Assembly (NCBI RefSeq): GCF_028009165.1
Contig: NC_079243.1
Location: 4,774,001-4,838,000, forward strand
Source of the DNA: Akanthomyces muscarius
Taxonomy: Eukaryota > Ascomycota > Sordariomycetes > Hypocreales > Cordycipitaceae
DNA: 64,000 nucleotides
Direction of reading: 5' to 3'
In this document: positions 42,914 through 55,494 of the stretch, piece after piece
Numbering within the stretch: the first letter of the stretch is position 1
Layout of the letters: every line of letters starts with the position of its first letter
Notes under the pieces: model-generated
Database searches by the model: none
What the model saw: only the letters and a program-made list of their open reading frames with translations
Told to the model about the DNA's origin: nothing
Made by a program: the position numbers and the translations under genes

Positions 42914-44654
42914 AGCAATCACTGTGTTGAGCTTGCATCTTTTTTGATTCTTCTTTCGGTGTTGAGTATGTATAGTAACGCGACCTGAGAAGTGCTTATG
43001 TGAATACGGAAGGGGTCACTTTTATGTTTTTCCTACTATAGAGTTGAAACAACTACTCGTGGCGTTATCTGGGAGGGCTGGTCTATTATCAATGAGAATG
43101 AAGGCATCTATCCATTTGCTGTCTACAGTCGATGCTGACTGTGAATGCTTTGCGAGCTTCTACCCAGAACGCAGTACCCAGTTTGGATTTATATGCACCT
43201 TCTTACGAATGACGGAGACTGACAGAAATGGCACTGTACTCTGCAAAGAGGTTCAAAAGGCTCGTCTCTCGGTAAGATCTCAAAGACGTTTACACACACG
43301 AGAAATATGAATGAACAAATGCCGATAGTGATGATAAAAAAAATCCGTGTCCGTATGCGTGACAGTCAAAGTCCGGGCGCGCAGGACGGTACCGAGCGGT
43401 CGGGACGAGCTGGGGTAAGACAAGAGGCGGAGCAGCCTCTGCAGAGTAGCACACGGGCCTGCTGCAGAGGAGAGGTCTGTCTGATGAGGCGTCGGTGCCA
43501 GGCGTTTGGCCGTTCTACGTTTTGGGGTATTTCCCGCGAGGGCGGGCGTGCTGCTGCTGGGGAGCATGGCCGTCGGTGTGTGACCAAGGCGGAGCGGTCG
43601 ATGGGCTGCTGCGGCGGGCGGGCGGTAAATCAGGGTCGCGAGTGAGTGGGCTAGTGACCAACTACACCGACACCGTGGCTTGCAGGTTTTTGGTGTCTGA
43701 CCGCAGGTTGTGCATAGTAATTATTGGATTTATGCAAGATTTTCAAGACCGCCTTTTACCATGGGTGACGTGTGCTGCTTTGTGTTTCCGACGAGGTGAG
43801 CGCGTAAAAAAAAACTCGTGCCTTTTTCAGCCTGCTGTAGATGGCCCGACTGGTGTGTTTGCGGTGGGAAGCTGGCGTTGGTGGAAAACCACGATTGGCC
43901 GAGTGCACGGTGCGACGTCCGAGTCAGGCCGTTCTCGTTGGATTTCCTGGTTGGCCGGCGCCGAAACAGCAAAGGGAAAGGAAGAGGACGGCCGGAAAGA
44001 GGGCCTGGGCTTTTGGTCTTGTGCGCTGGCAAGAGGTCGTGCGTGCGTGTAATCCGTGGTGGTGGTGGTGGTGGTGTGCAGCGTGCTGCAACTGGTGAGA
44101 GGGGTGCGGGCGGTGCGTGGAGGATCGAGATTGGTGGGAAGACGGGGCCTCGTCCCTCGGCGCAAACAGCGGGCGGACGGGACGGGTGGGCAGGCAAGCA
44201 AGGACGAGGCTTTTTGAGTTGACGAGATGGTTTGCTGCGAGCGGCCCCCCAGAGAGAGTCAAGATGGATCGATGGATGGATGGTATGCGCTGCAGAAGCC
44301 AGGCGACAGGTAACTAACTACCTGGGCGAGTAGAGGTGTGGAGGGGCCGCCCGCTCGGTTTAGTTGGTGGTTGGTGGTTGGTGGAGGACGAGGACGAGGC
44401 AGAAGAAAGCATGCACGGTTGATGCAGTGCCAACTCATCAGCAGCGGGACAGCCTTTTTTTTATTTTTGTTTTTATTTTTATTTCTTTTGGCTGTCATGG
44501 CGCGCCGCGGCCGTGGGCCCTTGTACACGTCGATGGGTGACGGGGCTTTGCGATTATTTCATGGTATTTTGTCTGTCCTGGTTTCTTATGGTAATATGAG
44601 AAGCTGGTTCATGTCTGACAGTAGAAGCTGTCAATAAATATCTCTGCGGCTTTA

Positions 44655-44657
<3 letters not shown>

Positions 44658-44704
<47 letters not shown>
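44658..44704 (+). repeat. (CT)n microsatellite
   Basis: About 23 uninterrupted CT units, followed by a C run and TATATATTTATATTTATATT. Likely length-variable between strains. Confidence 0.95.
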
Positions 44705-44706
<2 letters not shown>

Positions 44707-45401
44707 CCCACTTCTCTCTATATATATTTATATTTATATTTATAGTCAACTCTGCGCATAACTTTCCACGTGTAGGCTCCTCTTTTGCTGCACGTCCAAG
44801 TAGTCTGGTGATGCGTGGTTGTGCCTGGAGGGGCAGCAGGCATTACATGCATCAACGAGAGGAGGTCTTGTGACTGGACAGCATTCGTTCCCTTTTCTCT
44901 CCGCGGTCTCGCCTGAGACTTGTCACGAGCCGCGGTGCATGGCTGCGTTTATCCAGTCCTGGCACGTAACTATTTTCTTCCTTCTTCTCTCGCTCACTCG
45001 GGTTTATTGTTTCTTTTGAGTCTGTCTGCCCCGATGCACTTCTGCACATGGCCGGGTTTGGACTAGGTAGGCAGAGGAAAAAGCAAAACCCAGCAAGGCA
45101 TGTGTGTACTGCCTGCTTGCCTGTCTACCAGTAAAGAGTCAGAAAGACCCGACAGTTTGGGAGGGGACCCCTAGACGGGCTGAAATGCGAGCACAAGTCG
45201 GTTGTCTGGCTCGTCACTTTTTCTCACTTTTTCTTTTCTTCTCCTGCTGTTCAAGAGTCGTGTTGATCGTCGTAGTTTGAGCATGTCCTGCAGGAGGCAA
45301 TACAGGGGTCTCTCCTCCTACAAGCTCCGTATAGCTGGCGAGTGGCTTGCTGGCTTGCAGGCTTGCTGGCTGACGGGCACACACACCTCATCACACTTGA
45401 G

Positions 45402-45428
45402 TCTCGACACTCTCGACACTCTCGACGC
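45402..45428 (+). repeat. 9-base tandem repeat, three units
   Basis: TCTCGACAC twice, then a third unit that changes near its end. Confidence 0.8.
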
Positions 45429-46170
45429 ACACCTCACGGTCCTCACCACACTTGTCGACTTGACACCACCTCCCATCTTTAATTAGCGGCCCGTGTCCCC
45501 TGACATTGTCCAGCTGGCAGCTGATGGCGGTGCGCTGGCATCATGGCCGCCTGTCCCCTCTCGGCCTAGCGCGGCCGCTTTGCTCTGGAACCGCTGCATG
45601 CCACCTGGTCATGTCCACCGTGCAGGGAAGAGAAGAGAGATGCTGCACTTGTCTTGTCCTTTTTGCCCTTGCCAGTGGCCGGGAGGGGAGGGGCCACGAG
45701 AGATTTCTCGTCACATCGGGGTGAGATGCAGCGGGTAACTATAGGTGCTTGTTGTACCGTGTACTTGTGGTCTGCGCTGGCATCCGGCGGCGGGCGGACA
45801 GAGACCATTCTACCTGCGTATGTTGTCTGCATCTGCATCTTCAGTCATCTAAACGTGTGCAGGCTTCCTCGGGTCCCTGATGCAAGGTTGGCTTTTTGTT
45901 TTGATTAATGTGCACATGTGTTTGCACCAATGTCCAGCCCGCTGGTCTCGAGCATCTATGCAGCAATCGATTATACTTGACCATCCATATACCTGCGGCA
46001 CACCCCAGTACCTACAGTAGCGCGCATGCGCCGGCACTTGTCTCTGCCAATCCGTCGGCGCGAAATCTGGCAGTACATATACATGATACCTCGATGCATG
46101 TGCTTTTTGCAACTTGTTCTCAGTTCTCTTTCTTGTGCATGAAAAAAGGTGTGTGGTGCGTTGGCTCGCC

Positions 46171-46197
46171 CCAGCCAGCCAGCCAGCCAGCCAGCCA
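46171..46197 (+). repeat. CCAG tetranucleotide repeat
   Basis: Six to seven CCAG units, then CCAACCAGCC. Confidence 0.85.
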
Positions 46198-46243
46198 ACC
46201 AGCCTGTTTGTAGGCACAACCCACTGTAGGTACCTACCAACTA

Positions 46244-46271
46244 ACTACCTACCTAAGGTAAGGTAGGTAGT
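46244..46271. repeat. 11-base perfect inverted repeat
   Basis: ACTACCTACCT, a six-base spacer, then AGGTAGGTAGT. A 12-base palindrome GTAGGTACCTAC (46226-46237) lies just upstream. The pair could fold into two adjacent hairpins. Confidence 0.7.
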
Positions 46272-47091
46272 CAATGGTGTGCATTGACTTGTCCACCCTG
46301 CAGCGGCGGCCTCTGCCTCTGAAGTGCTGGCCGTAAACCCACTGTAGACCCGCCACCTTTTCCCCGTCCGTACCAGCAATCGCGGCCTACAACACACTCG
46401 ACTTGCAAGTTACGGATACTGTACAGCACATCTGGTGCTGTCGCTCTGTGCTGGTGCTGGTGCTGGTGGGTGGGTGCTTGTGTTCGTCACACGTTCCAAC
46501 ATCGCGTCGCCTCCTTTTCTTTCTTCTTCCGGCCTCGTATCGTGTCAGGTATTCCGTTTCTCTCCATTGCATCCTCTCCATTCTTTTCATTCAATACCAG
46601 CATCCTCCCTTTCCCTCTTCCTCTTTCCTCTCCTCCTCCTCCTCCTCCATCTCACCAGTCTTGCCCCCCGCTCCCCCGGTACCTGGACCGTCCCCGCCCC
46701 CACCTCACCTCACCTCACCTCTGAACGGCCCCTCCACAAGCTCTTCCACTGCCGACGCTACCAGACTGGTATTTTCTACCCGCTGCCAGCTTGGCCCGCC
46801 ACCGCTACACTGGCCCGCCGCGCCGCCTTACCTACCTACGTATCGTCCGCGACCGCCATCATCCTCGTCGCACAACGCCTCACTCGTCTCTTGCGCAAAC
46901 AAATATCCTCCCTTTGCGCCGCAGCCATCTTCTCCTTCTTCTCCAACCTCCAAACTCGCTTACCCGTGTCACATTGCTCTGGCTCTTCTTCTTGCCCAGT
47001 TGACCGCCCTGCTGGCCCGTTGGTAGCTTCCTGGTGAAGCTGCTGCTCGAGCTGCCTGGCGCCCGAATAGCTTCACCTCCATGGGACCATT

Positions 47092-50000
47092 ATGATGTCC
47101 ATGCAGCGCTCCCTCTCTTCTCCGGTTCGCACGCAATCTACGCCGCGTATGTTTTGCAACTCAACTCGAGCTTGAACCTTTTTGCAGCTCATTAAGCCCC
47201 CGTATACCTTTTTAACGTGCAGCTTGCTGACATCGCCATAGCTCCCGAACTCGCCTCGCCCGCGCAGGCAAACGCAAAGCCAACCTCGACAGACCCCTCG
47301 ACCAAGCACCTCCGATCCGGTCGCTACCGCTCACCCAGTCCCAGGCGCCGCTCCAGCTCTCGAACCCTAGATGCCAGGCCCTCCCGCAGGAATGACGAGG
47401 CTTTGCGTCCCACCCGTCTCCAGGACGGTCCCCAGGCCGCAAAGCCTCTGGTGACCGATACCACCGCCGCCGCTCTACCACCCATGGCTACTTATCCCTC
47501 CCAGGAGCTTCCCACGAGGTCCCATACCATCCATGGAGATAGGCTAGCTGCCCGCATGCCCAGGTCGCTCATCGACAACGTTGCGCTTTACACAAACCAT
47601 AGCTTTCCGGTGCCCAGGGATACCACCACCCTCCAGGAGCTAGCCCACTTGGCCCGCCTGTCCAGATACCAAGCCCGCAAGAGGAACATTACCCGTGTTC
47701 GTCTGGAAAGGACCCTTATCAGCACAGCGCTCGGTGCCCGGCTGACGCGCTGTGGTGACATTGCCCACCGCAACCTGGTCGACAGCTTCCGCAGGGATGA
47801 AAAGGAAAACTTTGCTGCCCTATACAACGCCATTCAGGATGTCCGAAAGAGCTGCGACGAGCTCAGGAGGTTTGCGCTTCTCGAACCTGATCTGGAATCA
47901 CAGTCCTCGCCCATCCTTGGCTCTTCGGAAAGCGTCGACACCATTTCAGCCCTCCCCAATGGCGACTCGAATTCACGCCCGGCTGCCACCTTTTTGGACG
48001 ACATATCTGCTTCTGCTAGAGACTCTTTTCTCGAATTCCTTTCCGAGATACGAAACAATCCGGACTATCTGCCCTCCAGGATATCGGCTCTCTCTAGCTC
48101 GGAGCTCAATGTTTTCCTCAACCCCCACCGCGGCCTGGAACCCGTGGAATCTGTCCTGTCTTCCAACAACCGCTCCTATGCCCGGAACTCTTCCATCCAT
48201 CATCGCCACAGCGCGGGCGATGTCGAACGCTTCATGTCCTTCCAGCGCCACGATCCGCTTTCCATTCTCATCCACACTTGCTTTGCTAACTCGGCAGGTC
48301 CCGACAGCAGCGAGGACCGCAAACGCCTGGATGTCTGGGCCTCTGTCCTGGCCAGGCTCATCTCGGAGCCCAAGTCCTCAAGCGAGCACTTTCTCATCTG
48401 CGTCCTCAACTGTTGGACAATGATGCGCGAATGGTCCGGAAAGTCCAATATGGAATGGTACCTTATGAAGATCCTGTCCGACGGTGCCTTTCTCCTTGAG
48501 AGGGCCGAGGACCAGCATGGCACCCGCCTCAACATATCTGACTGGACCCAAGCCGACGAGACTGCTGCCCGCGAGTTTTACGAGAATGCCGTGAACCAGC
48601 TCTTTGAGATTGTGGATGACCCGGACAATACTGGAATCCCGGACGGCCTGCTTGAACTTGGCAACGCCGTCCTCAAAAAGCTGGACAGTAAGTATCTCGA
48701 CAATACCGCGAAGTGGCTCGTCTGGAGGTGTCTCTTCTTTGTCTTCTTTCTTGGCGTCATTGTCCACCCAGAGTCGCATGGAATGCTCACCGAGCACCAC
48801 ATAACCCCCTATGCCAGGGAAAAGATTCTGAAAAAGGTTGCCATGAAGGCCCATGAATACGTTTCCGGGCTCTGGAGCGGAAACAAGTCTGCCTCTGCCA
48901 AAACGTCAGATATCCCACAGCACATCCGCGTCCACGTTGAGAGCATCCTCGCCAGATTCCAGAACTCGGACTACAAGCCTCCTGCTTCTCGACTCTTGCC
49001 TGCCAAGTCGATAACCTCGCTTCGCGAAACCGCAGAGGTCCATCCATATCTAGTTCTCTGCCCGGCCGACCTGTCCTGCCTGGTGAACGCTCTGTATCCG
49101 GAACGCCGCCCACTCTCCTCCGCCTCCAGCACGTTCAAATCCGGCGCTGCCTCCATCTCCGGCCTATCCTCCGCATCCCAACCGGTCGCATTTTCCAACC
49201 CCAGAAACAGCTTTGAGACTGCATCGGTAATTAGCACTAGTGTATCCTCGGTTTTCAGCGAGGCTGCCTCTCGCTACGATCATGCTGATGGCTCCGGCAA
49301 GACTACTTCAGTGCGAGACTCGCCCACAATCACCGAGCCGGATTTGCAACGCAAGCTCAACAAATACGAGGATGACGGCTATCCGCTGCGGCTAGCTCTT
49401 CACGAACTAACTCGAAACATGGGCCCAGATGTCATCCGAGGCGCGAGCCACCCCTGCGCGGAACGCTGGGTTGTGCTCTTCGTCTCCTCCGACGGCAAGA
49501 AGCTGGCGACTACTCTCAGCTATGATGCAGACGAAGACCACGACGAGCGCAACTCGTCGAGTAGTGAATATGACAATGAGACTGCATCGACATCGGAACT
49601 CGACAAGGGCTACTATCAGCTCCGCGATGCAGTCCTGAAGCTAGTCGAAGAATACGAGATTCCGCGAGATCTGGAAGCCGAGGCTAGTGATGTGGAGATT
49701 TCGAATCGTCCATCCAGGTTGAAAAAGTCGAGTTCGAGACGCAGCTCCAGGCGCGATAAGCTCGCCCCGGAACCAACTGGGGGTGTCTCGTTACGTCGAT
49801 CTCATTCACCACGTGCGTCGCCGCGGCCCAGCATTAGCCCAACAGAACCCGAAAAGGAAGCGCCGCTAGTTACTATGCTCAAAGCAGCGTGGTCCCAGTC
49901 CAAGGCGCATTCCGACTTTGTGTCATCGCACATGTACTGGAAGACATTGAACCAGCTGCGCGGGCTGAACTCGGAATCTCTGCGGCGCAACGGATATGCG

Positions 50001-52412
50001 GCGCTCATCAACATTTTTTCGCGAGAGCCGAGAGACTACATTTCCAAATCGGCCCTCGCTATTGAAGAGTACGAGGCTTGGCTGGTCTGGCTCAAGCAAA
50101 GCCAAGAGCGACTTGAGGGTCAGATCGACCGTATGATGAGGCGGACAAGAGCGATCCGCGATAAGATGTGGTACATTGCCGATGTGCGTAATTCCAAGGA
50201 ATACGAGCACAGTCGCGACATAAGCCAGGCTTTGAGAGCGATGGGCACTACAAGCCGCTGGCGTTCACCGACGTCGCGATCTGGCAAGAGCAGCTCATAT
50301 ATAAACAGAGCCGAGTCTCAGGTGTTGGATATCATTGCGGCGTCCCCCGATCAAGGTGGGCCGAATAAACTTACCGATGAGCAAGCAGAGATGACGTCTG
50401 CTTGGATCAAACAATACGGCATCGAAAATTTCTGTCAGGGCGAGGAAAGAATACACCGCTTTTGCTGCGAGGTGGAAAGGTGTGTGACAAAGTTGATTGG
50501 CGAGACTATTCGCGAGGCGCCTGTGTTGTGGTCCAGCGAACTATACAAACGAGATAAGGCAATGTACGATCGGATGAAAATGCGTGAGAGAGACCAGGGC
50601 TGGGTAGGCGATGACACGGGCAGCATTATGAGTGAAAACGAGCGAAGACAAACCTACTCTACGCTGCGACCAACGGCCTTTGGAAGAGACTTGAGGCATA
50701 TGAGCTCTCAAAATGCCTCCCTGGAATCTGTGCGGCATGGCTTTGCTAGACATGCGGCATCACTGTCCGAGGTGCTTGATGGCCATGACACCTTTGATCG
50801 ATATTCGCCTGTGCATACGACGGATTCGGCCAACACTTTCTGGTCGCCCTTCCAGCCACCGATATCTCCTATCTCTCGCGCCTATTCCCCTACCACCAGC
50901 CTGACGAACCTCTCGGCTACATTTACAGGCTCCCCGCACCACGCAGCGCTGGCATCCCACAGCAGTGTTTCCACTGGTCGGCCGGCTACAGCGACATCAT
51001 CCAACGAGACTGTGCATCAGCATGTTGCTGACGGCGATCGGGCCAGGTTTCTGTCGGAGCTCAGGCAGTCTTTGACAAGCCTGTTACTGTCTGACCTAGG
51101 CAGCCAACTTTTATCCAACGGCTCCGAAACGGACATGTGGGTGGCGCAGCTCGGGCAAGAATGTATCGATCGCAAGGATGCTCTAGAGCAACATGCGCAG
51201 CGAAAGAATGCACTCAAGGAGAAACCAAGCCGCAACTTGACAAAACCCAGGGTCATTGAGAAGAAGAAGAGCTTTGGCAATCTTCGTGGTGCTGGGGAGT
51301 GTGCCGTGGAGCGCATGGATGGTGTGGATATTTCTTCGAGCCCGGCCTCAGGCTATCTCACTCAGACGGAAGACGTTCAACCTGCAAAGCCAAAGGACAA
51401 CAATCCGGAGTTTCCTTTCAGAAACGCCTACCGACGCCTCTTGACCATGTTTTCGGTGCACCCGAATCCCTATACCAAGCTGCATGCTCTAAAGGAACTT
51501 GAGCACTTGTTGGTGGCGTCTATGCCAGCTTCGCCGCGCAAAAAAGCAAAATGGAGGCCGGAGATGGCTGCCCAAGACACGAGAGACCTAGGCGCTCGAC
51601 GCACGACCCTTGACGGCGCCATCGACTCTATTCAGGAAAAGCGGATGCAGCACACGGGCAATTATGGCGGTTATGGTGCCAACGGTGGATTTTGCGGGGC
51701 GTCAGGGTCAGACGCCATAATTACGGAGCTTATGAAGCTTCTCAAAGATCCTTCCATGCGGCCAAAGCAGCTGTACCGTGACTTGCAGCTGATTTCGTCT
51801 TTCGTGTCGCCAGCTGTGCTGGATCGACCGGACAGAAGCAAGGCTTTCTGGGATGTAGGTCTAGCGGCGTTGAAGCTCAAGTCGGAGGTGTGCCGTACCA
51901 TGGTTGAGATGGCGGATGAAGTGTTTGCGACACACACGCAGACGCGGGGTTGCGCTATTGACATGGCCCCTGGAGGTGCCCCAGTGCAGTCGTCTACGGG
52001 CACTCCTCCGCCGCCGTCGTCAACCTACAAACTGAAGGACGTGGGCAAGATGTGGGCAATCACCGCCAGGGAGGGCTACCCGACGGCGCAGCGCGAGCTG
52101 GCACTGTTCTACCTTTCGAACCCCGAGTTTGTGGAGCGCATCACGCTTCCTCTTTCCAGGCCGCGGGAGGTCTTTAAGCAGGTGGTGATGGACAAGTACA
52201 GGCGCAACGACAAGCGCAGCAGCGGCATCGGAGCGCAGGGTGCCGGTGCAGCCAGTGGCAGCGGCACGCAAGCCGCGGGCAAGGGCAGCGACGTGAGAAA
52301 CGACCCGGGATTGATGTGCGTCGCGGTGCACTGGATGGAAGCGGCAGAACGGGGGGGCGATGAGCTCGCGACGAGCTTCCTGCGACAAAATGAATTCATG
52401 GGACGGGCGTAG
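47092..52412 (+). CDS. Large conserved fungal protein with Sel1-like C-terminus
   Basis: Two exons, 47092-47146 and 47242-52412 (intron 95 bases, GTATGT...GCCATAG with branch TTGCTGACAT), giving 1741 residues. The intron choice is forced by frame: the closer acceptor TGCAG at 47222 leads to a stop, while the one at 47241 keeps frame with MMSMQRSLSSPVRTQSTP. The protein is Ser/Arg-rich and probably disordered at about 20-60, then mostly helical with Ser-rich linkers. The C-terminus (GYPTAQRELALFYLSNPE ... WMEAAERGGDELA) has the A-x-x-x-L-A-x-x-Y look of Sel1-like repeats, interrupted by a Gly/Ser insert. I do not recognise a named orthologue or a catalytic motif. A scaffold or signalling role is plausible; no function is claimed. 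Confidence 0.8.
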
Positions 52413-53246
52413 TTTACGCATGCCTTTGATTGGGAGTCTTTCTTTTTCCTTTGGCGAATTCTGAGCATGGGCGTTGGGGGATTTACGAAGTCAGGAAATT
52501 TCATGAGATTTCTATTGGCATATATGATTTAGCAAAGCACTTTTAGCATATATAGCGATTTGGGCATAGATTGGATAGATAGACTGTGGGACATGTTCTA
52601 TTTCATTGAAGGAGTTGTGTATTGATGGTGTTGTATCGACGACGTCTTGGGTGAGCAGCCTAGGTGACGAGTTGGCGAATAATGGAATTGTGGGTGTTGA
52701 AATAGAAACAAACAACGAAATCAAAAGACTTGAAATGGAGTCGAAATGCTGCCTAAGTCTTGTGAAGCAAAGAGCTGCACTGACGTTGAATCTGCACCTT
52801 GTGCCTAGGGTAGGCAAGTGAAGTGAAGCCTGTGACAGGTGCTGTAGCGGGGCTCTGCTGCCTGCGCCAGTGGGCCTACGCTCTATCGTCGGCAGGCCTG
52901 CCTGGCGCCTTTTTCCCGACCTAACCAACCATCGAGGACTGGGTCGTCATCTTTCAGGAGCCAAGTCAGGGTGTGTACCAGGTATTTAAGGAGAACCAGC
53001 CCGCCATTTTTACGTTTTTGATATTGAAATCCTTTTCAGCGCCTTGAGGAGCATAGCTTGTCACTGAAGGTTCAATTGGCTACTTGGCAGGTCACCTGCA
53101 CGCATACACCGATCCGCACGAGAGATGCAAACGCAGACGCAGCACAAGACCTCACAAACGCTCTCATAGCACATCTCACGTCTCTCAACCAGTATTTGGC
53201 GGCGACGTCAACTCCCGCCTCACATCGACTCATCACCCCTCCCGCG
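52413..53246. other. Intergenic, Sel1-like gene to F-box gene
   Basis: 834 bases with no supported gene. The frame of the next gene is open from 53058, but without an ATG before 53247. Confidence 0.5.
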
Positions 53247-54902
53247 ATGGACGTGGACATGACGTCCGCCGAGCCCCCCAAGCCCAGCCCTCTGCTGCGG
53301 CTGCCGCTCGAGCTGCTCCTGCGCATCAGCCAGCACCTTACGACGGTCGAGCTGGGCCACCTGCGGCTGAGCTGCGGGCACGTCGAGAAGTCGCTCTTTG
53401 CCAGCTTCGCGCGCGAGTTCTTCCGGCACAAGCAGTTCAACCTGACCGAGTTCAGCCTCGCGGCGCTGCTCGCCATCTCGCGCAGCCGCCTGGCGCCGCA
53501 CATGCGACACCTGCACGTCGGCCTCGAGACCGTCTCGCACGCGCGCATGTGCCACACGCACCGCTCGCCCGCGGCCACCCACCGCCACAACCAGCTGCAC
53601 ACGCGCCACTGGATCTTCGCCACCACGGGCCAGGACGCGGCCATGCTCGCCGAGGCCCTCAGGGGCCTGACGAACCTCGAGGACGTGGTGCTGCGCGACT
53701 CCAACTCGACGCGCCGCTCGAGGGACGGGCCCGGCGCCAGCTGGAACAGCTACGGGGACGCGACGTTTACGAGGCTGACGGGCACCACGCTGATGAACGC
53801 GACCGTCGTGAGCTACGACGAGTTTGCGAGCTACAAGGTGTTTATCAAGACGCTGCAGGCGCTGGCGGCCGCCGACTCGCCGGTCGCGGGCATCGAGCTG
53901 CTGCTGAGGCGGCATGGTGTACCCTGGCGGGGAACGTTCTATGTGCCCGAGTACTTGAAGCCGACGATGCTGCCGGTGCTGGCGCGCCTGACCAAGCTGC
54001 ATCTAGTCATAGGTGACGACTACCGCGGGTGGTCCGACGGCGACGCCTTCAACGCGCGTACGTGGAGTTTTGATCTCCGCCAGTTTCTATCGTATGTGCC
54101 GAACCTGCGCGACTTTCGATTCAACGGCTACCGGGGAGATACGCTCGTGTTTGCGCTGTTTATGGAGTGGCTCGCCATGGAGGAGGGCGCGCCGATTACC
54201 TGCCCGGACGGCGTCATCACCGACCCCGAGGAGCGCGCCATCATCGAGAGCTCCCCGCCACCCATCGGCTTCCCGCACCTGACGCGGCTGAGCCTGGGCA
54301 AGATTCACATGAAGCCGGAACTGCTCGTGCGGCTGCTGCGGAAGTTTGCCCCGACGCTCGAGGATCTGGCGCTGTGGGATGTGACTCTGGCGGCAGAAGA
54401 CCAGCAGGAGCTGGCTGTGTGGAAGAGGCTGTGGCGGGATCTGGCCAAGACCGAGAGCGGGCTGAGTTTGCATCGGGTCAAGGTGGGACGGCAAAAGTTT
54501 GAGGACACCAAGGCCCAGCAGGCACGGCCGCCGGCGGCACGGTTCGTGGGCGGGAGAGGCGAGGTGCAGTACGAAGGGCCGGACTGGAGGGCGTTTGTGC
54601 GGGAGCAGCTCGAGACGGCGGAGATTGTGCGCTTTGGTAAGTTGTTTAGTTTACAAGTGGAGACGGCGGAAAAAATTAAGGCACATGAGGAAAAAAAAGG
54701 CTAATGCGAGAAAATAGTGCCGCAAACTATGGTAAGCCAGCAAGCTGAACTCGACAACGACGATGACCCGGAGGATGTCGACGAGGATGACGAGGATGAG
54801 AATGATATTGATGAGGATAATGATGAGGATAATGATGAAGAAGATGGAGATGATGGCGCGGACGACACAGCCATGAATGGAGCGGCGTCGACGACTGTAT
54901 AA
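53247..54902 (+). CDS. F-box protein with acidic C-terminal tail
   Basis: Two exons, 53247-54636 and 54718-54902 (intron 81 bases, GTAAGT...AAAATAG with branch GGCTAATGC), giving 524 residues. Residues about 15-60 (LLRLPLELLLRISQHLTTVE, then LGHLRLSCGHVEKSLF) are an F-box, which would bind Skp1 in an SCF ubiquitin ligase. The middle has leucine-rich stretches as in fungal F-box/LRR-like proteins. Without splicing the frame ends at 54704 with a lysine-rich end; with splicing it gains a tail made mostly of Asp and Glu (about 475-510). The spliced form is preferred because the donor is strong, the branch point is good and the acidic frame is open to 54902. The substrate is unknown. Confidence 0.8.
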
Positions 54903-55105
54903 AAAAAAGATGATTGCTTTGCAGAATTGCGCGAGGGGCGGGAGGCGAGGTGAGCGGCTCACAGCCACGCGACGCCGCTGATGTGTATGACTATCATAGC
55001 GAGCTTTTCAGAGATTATGCAAACAAAGTTTCCTCAAAATGGCTCATGGCATGCTTGACTATACATTGAAAAAAAGGTTCGGTAGAGGGAAATGATACAC
55101 TGCCG

Positions 55106-55494
55106 TGACGGGCCGATCGAGGACTAGGCCGCTGTTGTAGGTTCTTGACGAGCTGGCCGCTATTGTAGGTCCTTGACGAGCTGCGAGTAATGCCTGGCCA
55201 CGTGCACGCGCGCACACACACTCTAAAAACAAAGTTGGGCGCTAATAGCCAACAAGCTTTATTCAATAAAGGCCCCTTTCATCTGGTCCCTTGGGGGCCC
55301 TACTTGGATACAGCACTTGTGTGTGGGATAGTTTCCTGCCAAACCCTGGCGCAAGTCGGAGACACGAACCAGCCCCTCCTGGTGGGACGTGTCGGCGAAA
55401 ACCCTTTCTCCACCAAGAGCTAGGGTCAAATGTTTCTTTTAGCAGGCGTCTAGATCCTGGGGTATGGGCTGCTGTACCCCTTGTGGATGTTACA
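55106..55494. repeat. Possible solo LTR
   Basis: A block begins TGACGGGCC and ends GGATGTTACA, so it is bounded by TG...CA like an LTR. It contains an AATAAA near 55266 and a 28-base tandem duplication near its left end. The flanks (TGCCG left, CCACG right) are not a clear target-site duplication, so the limits are uncertain. There is no second copy in the window. Confidence 0.3.
55127..55182 (+). repeat. 28-base tandem duplication
   Basis: Two adjacent 28-base units (55127-55154, 55155-55182), both beginning GGCCGCT and ending TTGACGAGCT, with two transitions between them. Confidence 0.85.

Larger units (their letters stand above)
42914..47091. other. 4.2 kb intergenic with low-complexity tracts
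   Basis: No supported gene. It holds a (CT)n microsatellite (44658-44704), a 9-base tandem (45402-45428), a CCAG tandem (46171-46197), an inverted repeat (46244-46271) and a pyrimidine-rich leader from about 46590 to 47080 before the next gene. Several long open frames on both strands here are caused by skewed composition. Confidence 0.5.

Noticed and set aside
46403..47026. Two overlapping ~200-codon Ser/Pro-rich frames before the 1741-residue gene
   Set aside because: They come from a pyrimidine-rich leader; both frames give low-complexity products.
53084..54016. 310-codon frame overlapping the F-box gene in another frame
   Set aside because: Arg/Ala/His-rich product of a GC-rich coding region read out of frame; no domain.
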